A DNA stretch of 64,000 bases, from assembly GCA_003762615.1 (NCBI GenBank), contig RIAZ01000002.1, positions 305,897 through 369,896 of the forward strand. The letters run 5' to 3'. Position 1 is the stretch's first letter; every line of letters starts with the position of its first letter. The notes under the pieces were generated by a model, which worked only from the letters and a program-made list of their open reading frames with translations, ran no database searches and was not told where the DNA came from. Source of the stretch: Muribaculaceae bacterium Isolate-037 (Harlan). Lineage in GTDB: Bacteria; Bacteroidota; Bacteroidia; Bacteroidales; Muribaculaceae. Shown here piece by piece: positions 45,570 to 54,043 of this stretch. The position numbers were made by a program, and so were the translations under genes.

Positions 45570-47063
45570 ATGAATAATTATAAAATCCTCTTCGCCTCAG
45601 TCATCTCTCTCACTTCGCTCGGCATGTGCTCATGCGACAACAGCGTAAAAATAGGTCCTCAGCCCACTCCCGATCCGGCACCGGAGGAAGGCACTGACGT
45701 CAGAATGATCACCACGACCACCAACCGTGCGAAAGATCTCACCGAATCATGGCTCCCCTTCAGCAAGAAGGACAACATGTCGCCCTCCTGCATCACACTC
45801 CTCCCCGATCAGGAATATCAGACAATGGACGGCTTCGGTGTGGCTGTGACCGGCTCCACCTGCTTCAACCTCATGCAGATGAAGCCAGAAGACAGGAAGG
45901 CATTCCTCGAAATGACGTTTGACCCCATCAACGGCTACGGTTTCAGCTACGTCAGAATCTCAATCGGCTGCTCCGACTTCTCTCTCAGCGAATACACCTG
46001 CTGCGACAAGGAGGGTATCGAGAATTTCGCACTCACTGACGAGGAGACAAAATACGTGATACCTATCCTCAAGGAGATTCTCGCAGTTAACCCCAGCCTG
46101 AAGATAATGGGCACCCCCTGGACTCCCCCGAAATGGATGAAGGTGAAAGACCTTGAATCTCTCGAGAAGTTTGACAGTTGGACTTCCGGTCAGCTCAATC
46201 CCAAATATTATCAGGATTACGGCACGTATTTCGCAAAATGGGTGCAGGCTTTCGCCCAGAACGGAATCAAGATTTTCTCCGTCACTCCCCAGAACGAACC
46301 GCTCAACCGTGGCAACTCCGCATCCTGCTACATGAGCTGGGAGGAGGAACGCGACTTCGTGAAGAATGGTCTCGGTCCTGCTTTCAAGAAAGCAGGTCTT
46401 GACGTGAAGATCTACGCCTTCGACCATAACTACAACTACGACAACATCCCCTCGCAGAAGAGCTACCCCACCAATATCTATGCCGACGAGGAGGCTGCCG
46501 AATATCTTGACGGCGCAGCCTACCACAACTACGGCGGAGACAAGGAGGAGCTTATATCCGTGCATAACGCCACTCCGGGTATGGATCTCGTGTTCACCGA
46601 GACTTCAATCGGCACGTGGAACAACGGACGCGACCTCAACGCCCGTCTTCTCGACGACATGGAGCAGGTGGCTCTCGGCACTGTCAACCGCTGGTGCAAG
46701 GGCGTGATCGTGTGGAACCTCATGCTTGACGAAGACCGTGGTCCGTACCGTCCCGGCGGATGTGCAACCTGCTTCGGTGCAGTTGACATCAACAAGGACT
46801 ACACCACCCTGACCAAGAACTCCCATTACTACATCATCGCCCACATGAGTAGCGTCGTGAAACCCGACGCAGTGCGCATCGGCACAAAGGGATTCTCCGC
46901 AAACGGTCTGACTTACTCCGCATTCAAGAATACCGACGGCTCATACGCCCTCGTGATGAGCAACAACAACTCAATGGCTATCAACGTGACGATAGAGGAT
47001 GGCGAACACCACTTCTCCACTACAGTGCCCGCCAAGAGTGCAGTGTCGTATGCTTGGAACTAA
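45570..47063 (+). CDS. GH30 lipoprotein glucanase (probable endo-beta-1,6-glucanase)
   Basis: This 497-residue enzyme has a signal peptide ending with a lipobox-like LGMC/SC (Cys20 or Cys22), so it is probably at the cell surface. The TIM barrel starts with MDGFGVAVTGST. The acid/base is Glu243 in TPQNEP and the nucleophile is Glu344 in FTETS. A small beta-domain forms the C-terminus. It resembles GH30 subfamily 3 enzymes that cut beta-1,6-glucan (BT3312), which fits the operon order SusC-SusD-GH30-SGBP-GH3. The subfamily is inferred; the GH30 call is firm. Confidence 0.92.
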   Translation: MNNYKILFASVISLTSLGMCSCDNSVKIGPQPTPDPAPEEGTDVRMITTTTNRAKDLTESWLPFSKKDNMSPSCITLLPDQEYQTMDGFGVAVTGSTCFNLMQMKPEDRKAFLEMTFDPINGYGFSYVRISIGCSDFSLSEYTCCDKEGIENFALTDEETKYVIPILKEILAVNPSLKIMGTPWTPPKWMKVKDLESLEKFDSWTSGQLNPKYYQDYGTYFAKWVQAFAQNGIKIFSVTPQNEPLNRGNSASCYMSWEEERDFVKNGLGPAFKKAGLDVKIYAFDHNYNYDNIPSQKSYPTNIYADEEAAEYLDGAAYHNYGGDKEELISVHNATPGMDLVFTETSIGTWNNGRDLNARLLDDMEQVALGTVNRWCKGVIVWNLMLDEDRGPYRPGGCATCFGAVDINKDYTTLTKNSHYYIIAHMSSVVKPDAVRIGTKGFSANGLTYSAFKNTDGSYALVMSNNNSMAINVTIEDGEHHFSTTVPAKSAVSYAWN

Positions 47064-47231
47064 GTAATTTAAGGTTTAATGTTTATGGTTTATGATCATT
47101 AAATTTTATATAATGAAAAGATTCGTGGATTTTTGTGAATCTTAAACCTTAAACTATAAACTTTAAACCACTGAAGTGCAGCTTGCGAAACTTCAGTAAG
47201 TAATCTTCAAAATCCTAACAAGAAAATCAGC
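47064..47231 (+). other. Structured spacer between GH30 and the SusE/F-like gene
   Basis: There are three nested complementary pairs in 168 bp: TTAAGGTTTA with TAAACCTTAA, AAGATTC with GAATCTT (47116-47141), and CTGAAGT with ACTTCAG (47172-47196). No long U-run follows. It may set the relative amounts of upstream and downstream mRNA. Confidence 0.45.
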
Positions 47232-49253
47232 ATGAAAACTATAAAATATGCATTTCTCGCAATGGCTGGTATCGCCTCGCTGACAGCCTGCAACGACGAT
47301 GATTGGAGTAAGGGTAATCCCACAATGGGCGTGAAGACCGATCTGGGGACAGCCTGCTTCGGCGACAGTCTACGCTTCACCATCAATGCCTCCGACTCGG
47401 AAGTGCCTCTATCCACACTCCGCGCACAGCTTTATTTCGGCGACGAGATGGTGAGCGAGAAGGTGATCCGTACAAAAAAGAATGGTGAGGATTACGAAGG
47501 GGCTGTCTACGTGCCATACTTGGCAAACATCCCCGACGGACGCGCAACACTCATTCTCACGCTCCAGAACATCAACTTCACCAAAAACAGCATGGAATAT
47601 GAGGTGAAGATAACCCATCCCGACTACCCTTCCCTCACTTTCGTGGCTGAGGACGGCACAGAGTATAAGATGGAGAAACAGGAGAAATACGTGTATGCCT
47701 TCACCGAGCGACTCCCCCAGGAGCTGAAAGGCTTCATCAAGGCTCCCAAATATGGCGAGAACGGCAACGAACTCACATTCGGATATGCCAACAGCGCGAT
47801 ATCCGTAGGTGCTGAATCCGCTATCCCGTTCTCCAACTCAAATCCGGGGAAATACACCGTAAGTTTCAACACTTTCTCATTTGAGGGAAGTCCGTTCACC
47901 AAACTTATGTTTAACGACATGCAGTTTGAATCGACCGACGATACTCATGCTCAGGCAGACATCAAGCTCACACAGGGACAGACCATCACCCCCGCCGGAT
48001 TCCCCAATTTCGCCGACTGGTGGATAGATCCCGACTTCTTCAAGAAGGAGGACAACGGCAATCTCACGTTCCTCCCGGCTTCCGGAAGCTACCGCGTGAT
48101 TGCCGACCTTCAGAAGCAATATTTCCGCGTATATCTGCTCAACGGCAACGACCCTGCGAAACTCGCTGACGACGGCACTGGCGCAGTATGGGTAATCGGC
48201 AACAACGTCGGCAAACCATCCGTAGACTCCAGCGAAGTGGGTTGGACCACCGAGAACGCTCTCTGTATGGCTCCGATGGGCGACAAGAGATATCAGATCA
48301 CTTTCGTAGGCGGACAGACAATCTCCACCGACGGAATCAACTTCAAGTTCTTCCATCAGATGGGCTGGGGAGGCGAATTTGGCGGCGACGCACTGACCTC
48401 CACAAGCGACATTGTGAAAGTGGGCGACGGAACCAGTGGCCACGACAACGGCAACCTCTATCTCGCTGAAGGGGAAACACTCTCCGCAAACCATGTGTAT
48501 CGTTTCACAATCGACCTCTCTGCCGGAATCACTGCCGGCGTACTCTCCGTAGAGGATTGCGGCGAACAGGCTTTCGAGGAGAAACCGGTAAGCGTGGCGG
48601 GCACAAAGCTCACCACCTCCGACAACAGCTACTACGAAGGCACCGTGACTCTCTCCCAAGGCGACTATCTCAACGTGAACGGTCTTTCCGGTCTTGATGA
48701 ATATTATGCCGACCCAGACTACTTCATCTTTGATGAGGATGCCAATGATTTCAAGGTGAACGTGATTAGCTCAGACTATAAGGTGAAGATCAACAAGGCT
48801 TCCAAGACAATCTCCGCAATCATGATGTATGGCGGCGAGGAGGCAACATTTGATAACGGCGGCGCAATATGGCTGATGGGATGGGGTGTCGCCTCTCCCA
48901 GCATGGACTCCCAGTTCGGCTGGAATCCCGGCGCAGCATACTGCATGGCTCAGATCGCTCCTAATGTATATCAGTTTACAGGCGTGGCAGGTCCGGAGAA
49001 AGGCTCTTCCGTAGGTATGCGTATCCGCACTGACTATCTAAGCTTCAAGTTCTTCCTTCAGGATGGCTGGGGCGGTGAGCTGAGCGGCGACAACGCACTC
49101 ACGCTGACAGAAGGCGCAAGCTCTCTGTTGAAAGACTCCGGCAATCTCGAACTTGCCGACGGTGTGAACCTTGAAGAGGGTGCCACTTACCGCATCACCG
49201 TAGATCTTACGGCAGGCGTAGCAGCAGGCACAATCGATATGGTGAAGCTATAA
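47232..49253 (+). CDS. SusE/SusF-like surface glycan-binding lipoprotein
   Basis: This 673-residue lipoprotein (LTAC lipobox, Cys20) lies between GH30 and GH3, like BT3313. An N-terminal Ig-like domain (about 25-130) and a middle SusE-type region precede two tandem related modules. The first is at about 300-450 (AVWVIGNNVGKPS... FHQMGWGGEFGG) and the second at about 530-670 (AIWLMGWGVASPS... FLQDGWGGELSG). Conserved Trp and Gly in each suggest two carbohydrate-binding sites. It should hold beta-glucan at the surface. Confidence 0.88.
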   Translation: MKTIKYAFLAMAGIASLTACNDDDWSKGNPTMGVKTDLGTACFGDSLRFTINASDSEVPLSTLRAQLYFGDEMVSEKVIRTKKNGEDYEGAVYVPYLANIPDGRATLILTLQNINFTKNSMEYEVKITHPDYPSLTFVAEDGTEYKMEKQEKYVYAFTERLPQELKGFIKAPKYGENGNELTFGYANSAISVGAESAIPFSNSNPGKYTVSFNTFSFEGSPFTKLMFNDMQFESTDDTHAQADIKLTQGQTITPAGFPNFADWWIDPDFFKKEDNGNLTFLPASGSYRVIADLQKQYFRVYLLNGNDPAKLADDGTGAVWVIGNNVGKPSVDSSEVGWTTENALCMAPMGDKRYQITFVGGQTISTDGINFKFFHQMGWGGEFGGDALTSTSDIVKVGDGTSGHDNGNLYLAEGETLSANHVYRFTIDLSAGITAGVLSVEDCGEQAFEEKPVSVAGTKLTTSDNSYYEGTVTLSQGDYLNVNGLSGLDEYYADPDYFIFDEDANDFKVNVISSDYKVKINKASKTISAIMMYGGEEATFDNGGAIWLMGWGVASPSMDSQFGWNPGAAYCMAQIAPNVYQFTGVAGPEKGSSVGMRIRTDYLSFKFFLQDGWGGELSGDNALTLTEGASSLLKDSGNLELADGVNLEEGATYRITVDLTAGVAAGTIDMVKL

Positions 49254-49302
49254 GTATAATTTAGATCATGTTTTTTAAGGTAAAGTAGGTAAATTTGGAT
49301 TG

Positions 49303-49356
49303 ACCGACGGCATCGCCAGAATAATGACTTTGCCGTCGGTGTTATTTATTTTTTTC
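49303..49356 (+). terminator. Terminator after the SusE/F-like gene
   Basis: A stem with ACCGACGGCA/TGCCGTCGGT arms (49303-49340) is followed by a T-rich tract ending in seven T. It separates the GH3 gene from the main operon. Confidence 0.85.
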
Positions 49357-49403
49357 ATATTCAAAACGAAGGTGAAAAATAATTGAACTTCAACAAATTT
49401 TAC

Positions 49404-49411
49404 TATCTTTG
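49404..49411 (+). promoter_or_regulatory. -7 box of the GH3 gene
   Basis: TATCTTTG lies 55 bp before the ATG at 49467, with a TTGA-type element near the -33 spacing. GH3 thus probably has its own promoter. Confidence 0.6.
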
Positions 49412-49466
49412 CAACAGGAACCCAATAAACTCCGCCATTACCTTGGCAAACACAATCCACATTATC

Positions 49467-51707
49467 ATGAAACTTTCCAAATTATTCATCTCATCCCTGA
49501 TTATATGCAGTGCCGGCGTGATAAACGCATCAGTGCCCGTATATCTTGACGACAGCAAACCTCTTGAGGAGCGAGTGGAAGATGCACTTTCGCGCATGAC
49601 CCTCCAGGAGAAAATCGACATAATCCATGCCCAATCGAAATTCAGTGCGCCGGGCGTGCCGCGTCTCGGTATCGCCGAACTATGGTGTACCGACGGTCCG
49701 ATGGGCGTTCGTCCGGAAGTGCTCTGGGACGAATGGGAACAGGCGTCATGGACCAACGACTCCTGCACGGCATTCCCATCCCTCACATGCCTCGCTGCCA
49801 CATGGAATCCAGAAATGGCAGCTCTCTACGGCAAAAGCATCGGTGAGGAGGCACGTTTCCGCAACAAGGCAGTGCTTCTCGGTCCGGGCATCAACATCTA
49901 CCGCACCCCTCTCTGCGGACGTAACTTCGAATACATGGGTGAAGACCCCTTCCTATCCGGCAAGATGGCTACGGAATACGTCAAGGGTGTACAGTCAAAC
50001 GGTGTGGCTGTCTGCGTGAAGCATTTCGCGCTCAACAACAACGAGATCAACCGCCACACGTCAAACCCGATAGTAGACGACCGCACACTCTACGAGATAT
50101 ATCTCCCCGCCTTCAAGATGGCGGCTACCGACGGCGACGCATGGAGCTTCATGGGCGGCTACAATCTATTCCGTGGCGAACATGCAAGCTATAACCCCAT
50201 CCTCATGAACGACATTCTCAAAGGGGAATGGGGCTGGGATGGTGCCGTCATATCCGACTGGGGTGCCGTTCATGATACGGAGACAGCCGTGAAGGGTGGT
50301 CTCGACATGGAGTTCGGAAGCTGGACCAACGGTCTGACCAACGGTGTCTCCAACGCCTACGACAACTATTGGCTTGCCAATCCGTATCTCAACGGCATCA
50401 AATCGGGGAAATTCTCTGAAGATGAACTTAACGACAAGGTGCGTCGCGTGCTTCGACTCACTTTCCGCACGACTATGAACCGCAACCGTCCGTGGGGCTC
50501 GATGGGTAGCGACGAACACAAGGCTGCATGCCGTCAGATAGGCGGCGAGGGTATCGTGCTTCTGAAGAACAAGGGGAATATCCTTCCGTTGGATCCCGCG
50601 AAGGTAAAGAAGATAGCCGTGATCGGAGAGAATGCAATAAAGATGATGACTGTCGGCGGCGGCAGCTCCTCTCTCAAGGCTGCTTACGAGATAACTCCGC
50701 TCCAGGGTCTTAAAAACCGTCTCGGCAAGGATTTCGAGATTGTATACGAACGCGGATACGTGGGCGATACTCTCGGCGAATACAATGGCGTGAGGACAAA
50801 CCAGGATCTCCGCGACTTCCGTTCTGTAGAGGAACTGAGGGAAGCGGCTGTCAACGCTGCAAGAAATGCGGATGTAGTGCTCTATTTCGGTGGTCTTAAC
50901 AAGGCAGACCATAATGATGCGGAAGATTCCGACCGTCTCTCCATGAATCTCCCCTACGAGCAGAACGAACTCATCGAGGCTCTTGCAAAGGTCAACAAGA
51001 ATCTTGTGGTAGTCAACATCAGCGGCACAGGCGTGGCAATGCCGTGGGTCAACAAGGTGCCCGCTATTCTTCAGGCGTGGTATCTCGGCAACGAGACAGG
51101 AAACACTATCGCCGACGTGATAAGCGGTGATGTCAATCCGAGCGGTAAACTCCCCTACACATACTACGCCAACCTGATGCAATGCGGTGCCCACAAGATG
51201 GGTGAATACCCCGGCACACCTGCAAAGGATAAGTTTGGCAACGACATCTTCGACATGCCCTATAATGAGGGTATCTATGTGGGCTACCGTTTCATCGACA
51301 AAAATAAACTGAAACCGACATTCCCCTTCGGTCATGGACTCAGCTACACCACCTTCACCTACGGCGACGCATCTGTCGACAAGAAGAAGGGTGGACTCAA
51401 CGATGTGTTTACCGTCACGGTGCCCGTCACCAACTCCGGCGACCGTGCCGGCAGCGAGATCGTGGAACTTTATATCTCCGATCCGAAATCATCCGTTGAC
51501 CGTCCGGTGAAGGAGTTGAAAGGTTTCAAGAAACTTGCGCTTGCTCCGGGCGAGACAAAGACCGCCACATTCACCATCTCAAAGGATGATCTCAGTTTCT
51601 TTGATGCCGACCGTCATGAATGGGTGTGCGAACCGGGAGCATTCGAGGTTCTCATCGGCGCATCATCAGCCGACATACGCACAAAAGCAGGATTCACAGT
51701 GGAATAA
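49467..51707 (+). CDS. GH3 beta-glucosidase
   Basis: This 746-residue exported enzyme starts at the ATG at 49467, which gives a proper signal peptide (ending near GVINAS). The frame extends upstream to 49383 only through the promoter. The GH3 N-terminal barrel carries the nucleophile Asp264 in VISDWGAVHD. The alpha/beta sandwich domain includes KHFALNNNE and GGGSSSL. A fibronectin III-like C-terminal domain (from about residue 640, NSGDRAGSEIVELYIS) follows. It would remove glucose from beta-glucan oligosaccharides in the periplasm, corresponding to BT3314. Confidence 0.94.
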   Translation: MKLSKLFISSLIICSAGVINASVPVYLDDSKPLEERVEDALSRMTLQEKIDIIHAQSKFSAPGVPRLGIAELWCTDGPMGVRPEVLWDEWEQASWTNDSCTAFPSLTCLAATWNPEMAALYGKSIGEEARFRNKAVLLGPGINIYRTPLCGRNFEYMGEDPFLSGKMATEYVKGVQSNGVAVCVKHFALNNNEINRHTSNPIVDDRTLYEIYLPAFKMAATDGDAWSFMGGYNLFRGEHASYNPILMNDILKGEWGWDGAVISDWGAVHDTETAVKGGLDMEFGSWTNGLTNGVSNAYDNYWLANPYLNGIKSGKFSEDELNDKVRRVLRLTFRTTMNRNRPWGSMGSDEHKAACRQIGGEGIVLLKNKGNILPLDPAKVKKIAVIGENAIKMMTVGGGSSSLKAAYEITPLQGLKNRLGKDFEIVYERGYVGDTLGEYNGVRTNQDLRDFRSVEELREAAVNAARNADVVLYFGGLNKADHNDAEDSDRLSMNLPYEQNELIEALAKVNKNLVVVNISGTGVAMPWVNKVPAILQAWYLGNETGNTIADVISGDVNPSGKLPYTYYANLMQCGAHKMGEYPGTPAKDKFGNDIFDMPYNEGIYVGYRFIDKNKLKPTFPFGHGLSYTTFTYGDASVDKKKGGLNDVFTVTVPVTNSGDRAGSEIVELYISDPKSSVDRPVKELKGFKKLALAPGETKTATFTISKDDLSFFDADRHEWVCEPGAFEVLIGASSADIRTKAGFTVE

Positions 51708-51747
51708 TAATCGCAATTGACCGATTCCGTATCGGTTGATATTTAAT

Positions 51748-51796
51748 GAAGTTGCCTGGACTTATTCCTGATTTATGGATAAGTTCAGGCAACTTC
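51748..51796 (+). terminator. Stem-loop downstream of GH3
   Basis: GAAGTTGCCTG.ACTTAT arms form an 18-bp stem with one G.T pair. The 3' flank is A-rich rather than U-rich, so it may be a terminator-like or stabilising hairpin. It ends 12 bp before the first relic of the graveyard. Confidence 0.55.
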
Positions 51797-51807
51797 TTAA
51801 AAAATAA

Positions 51808-52164
51808 ATACCCGAACACCTGACCACCGACAACCTTAACGGGCTGGAATTGGCTGTAAACGTAGGCAGCAATTGCAGCTACACTTCCCCTGAAAGCGGT
51901 CTGACGTGGGTGGCTGACCGTATATACACCCCCGGAAGCTGGGGACGCATCGGAGGAACTGGCAAGAACTCCAATTCATTCGACATCTCTGTCAACGGCA
52001 AGATGCTGCATCATCATTTTGCTCCGGCAGCACAGAATGGTCATAAATTCGCTCTCCGCAAGAAGTATATCATAAACTCCTCTTCCAACGACGGCATTAT
52101 CGTGAATCTGAATGTCATAGAGGGTAAGAGATTATTAAATTCCATCAAACTCATAAAATTATGA
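51808..52164 (+). pseudogene. C-terminal malectin-domain fragment of a GH2-type enzyme
   Basis: An open stretch follows an in-frame TAA (51805) with no plausible start codon. It encodes LELAVNVGSN, SGLTWVADRIY and TPGSWGRIGG, the signature of the malectin domain at the C-terminus of Bacteroidota GH2 beta-galactosidase-like enzymes. The remaining roughly 600-800 residues of such an enzyme are absent. Its stop codon overlaps the ATG of the next relic as ATGA, showing the former operon arrangement. Confidence 0.75.
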
Positions 52165-53393
52165 AACGCAACATATTATTGCCGATTTTCGCGGCAGCCG
52201 TTCTTCAAATATCCGCTCAGACATGGGATAAGTCGCATCTTGACCGGGTGAAGGAGAATATCGGATCGCCATTCTATACTGAATACCTCTCTCTTCTCAT
52301 CAAAGAGGCTGACGCTCTACTTGATGCCGTGCCGCTATCAGTGATGGACAAGACGAAGGTGGCGGCAAGCGGCGACCGACACGATTATCTCAGTCAGGCA
52401 CGCTATTTCTGACCCGACTCCACAAAATCCGACGGTCTCCCCTACGTCAACCGCGACGGCATATCCAATCCGGAGATCAACAGCCTTGACCGCAACCGTC
52501 TCGGCGACACCGCCGCAAGGATAAAGGCCCTCTCCCTCGCCTATTTCTTCACCGGCGACGAACGGTATGCAAAGAAAGCCACCTCACTTATCCGCACTTG
52601 GTTTCTCGACAAGAAAACACGCATGAACCCCAATCTGAAGTATGCACAGATGATACCGGGGCGTTCATGGAATCATAATGCCGACAAATGGAAATTCCCT
52701 GTGATCATCGACAATATGATGAATCTGGAGATGCTGTTCCAAGCCTCTATCCTCACCGGCGATCCAATATATCGGGATATTGCCGTGAAACATGCCGACA
52801 CTACCCTCGCCAACCATTTCCGCGATGATTATTCATCGTATCATGTTGTTGACTATGATCCTGCCACGGGTGATGTGAGGATGAAATGCACGGCACAGGG
52901 ATATTCCGACGATTCATTCTGGAGCCGTGGTCAGGCGTGGGGCTTATATGGTTTTGCGCAATGCTATAAGTACACGGGCGACCATCGTTATCTCAACCGG
53001 AGTGAACGTATAGCCGATTTCATCATGTCGCTTCCCAACATGCCCTCCGACCATATCCCCTATTGGGACATGAAGGCTCCGGAGGTGAAGGATGTGCGCA
53101 CGTCCGACCCTGTGGCGGGAGTGGCACGCGATGCTTCGGCAGCGGCGATAATGGCATCCGGTCTGTATATGCTCAGCGAATGGATGAGTCCGGAGAAGGC
53201 AACCCGTTACCGCAGCTATGCCGACTCTATCCTCGACACGTTGACCGCTTCCTACCGCATACCGCAAGGTGAGAAATACGGTTTCATACTTGACCACAGC
53301 ATCGGTCATCACCCTGCCGGCAGTGAGATTGACGTACCTCTCAACTACGCCGACTACTATTATCTGGAAGCTCTCCTCCGTCAATCCCGCTGA
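52161..53393 (+). pseudogene. Chimeric alginate-lyase-family/GH88 gene with an in-frame TGA
   Basis: One frame runs 411 codons apart from a TGA at 52410-52412. Codons 1-167 encode a signal peptide and the N-terminal half of an alginate-lyase-family protein (DRHDYLSQARYF, then PDSTKSDGLPYVNRDG, LSLAYFFTGDERYA, RMNPNLKYAQMIPG). Near 52660 the sequence switches without frame loss to the C-terminal two thirds of a GH88 unsaturated glucuronyl hydrolase (WKFPVIIDNMMNLE, HADTT, WSRGQAWGLYGF, RDASAAAI, ADYYYLEALLR). The TGA falls where the family has Trp in a YFWPD motif, so it is a TGG to TGA change. A deletion fused two neighbouring uronan genes and the product then decayed. Confidence 0.85.
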
Positions 53394-53472
53394 TCCACAC
53401 AAAGGACTCTCGCGGGTATGTACCACAAAGAACACGGAGCACACGGAGATTTTTTTAATTCGCACGAGAGGG

Positions 53473-53541
53473 CGCACGAAGAAATAAAAGAAAAGAAAGA
53501 AAATTTTATTATTTCTTTTTATTCTTTTGTTTCTTCGTGCG
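53473..53541. repeat. Long imperfect inverted repeat, purine/pyrimidine biased
   Basis: Arms of about 30 bp beginning CGCACGAAGAAA are nearly complementary around ATTTTATTA. Just upstream (53426-53451) is the CACAAAGAACACGGAGCAC word, which I recall as frequent between genes in this group. It could be a terminator for the upstream relics or a small non-autonomous element; no target duplication is evident. Confidence 0.65.
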
Positions 53542-53566
53542 ATTTTTTTGTTTAATTTTGTGCGAA

Positions 53567-53665
53567 GGCTCTAATTTTAGGGTTGGAACGGCACTTTTAG
53601 GCTCTAATTTTAGGGTCTAAATGGTGTTTTTAGGCTCTAATTTTAGGATTTAGCGCATTATTTTA
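53567..53665 (+). repeat. Three tandem 33-bp repeats with a GGCTCTAATTTTAGG core
   Basis: Units start at 53567, 53600 and 53633 with exact 33-bp spacing. The first 13-15 bases are identical and the rest varies. They follow a TAATTTTG box (53553-53560) and end 18 bp before the ATPase relic, so they form its leader. Confidence 0.8.
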
Positions 53666-53682
53666 TTAATTATCATCATCTT

Positions 53683-53831
53683 ATGTATCTACGAAGAAAA
53701 ATCGACAAATTCCTTGATGATTGGAAGAGAAATCCCAACCGAAAACCACTACTTGTAAACGGTGCCAGACAGGTGGGGAAATCCCCTATTACTGCACATT
53801 CCTTCTGAAACGCTACATGCAGCACGCCTGA
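53683..53831 (+). pseudogene. Internally deleted AAA ATPase (DUF4143-type) remnant
   Basis: The ATG at 53683 encodes 41 residues (MYLRRKIDKFLDDWKRN, then LLVNGARQVGKS) that match the start of DUF4143-type ATPases through the Walker A motif. The next bases encode, in another frame, a short C-terminal-looking tail ending at 53831 (FLLKRYMQHA). About 400 codons are missing between. It is a deletion remnant and not functional. Confidence 0.75.
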
Positions 53832-53864
53832 CCGACAACATTCCATCGTCACCACTAAAATACA

Positions 53865-53894
53865 GACTGCCGGAGCTTCACAGCCCCGGCAGTC
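53865..53894. terminator. Hairpin between the ATPase relic and the fimbrial cluster
   Basis: GACTGCCGG/CCGGCAGTC arms enclose a 12-nt loop. It is a candidate end for the minus-strand fimbrial transcript, but U-richness downstream is weak. From 53895 to 54043 I see nothing further. Confidence 0.5.
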
Positions 53895-54043
53895 GCCTTG
53901 CTTACAAATTTAAACTAATTATATTAATTACTTACTGACTTTCATTATAGATTCGCATAAACCTTACCTGTATTAATACCTTACCCAAAAGACCTTACAT
54001 CAACAAACTTATAAAGTATGTATCGTAATCAGAAGGTATTGAT

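Noticed and set aside
50166..51335. 389-codon minus-strand open frame
   Set aside because: It is antisense to the intact GH3 gene. It has no signal peptide or motif and is a shadow of codon bias.
52410..52412. TGA as selenocysteine codon
   Set aside because: The family has Trp here, no SECIS-like context is evident, and the gene is already a chimera. A nonsense mutation is simpler.
53567..53665. Possible CRISPR array
   Set aside because: There are only three units with contiguous 33-bp period and no separate spacers. No cas genes are near.
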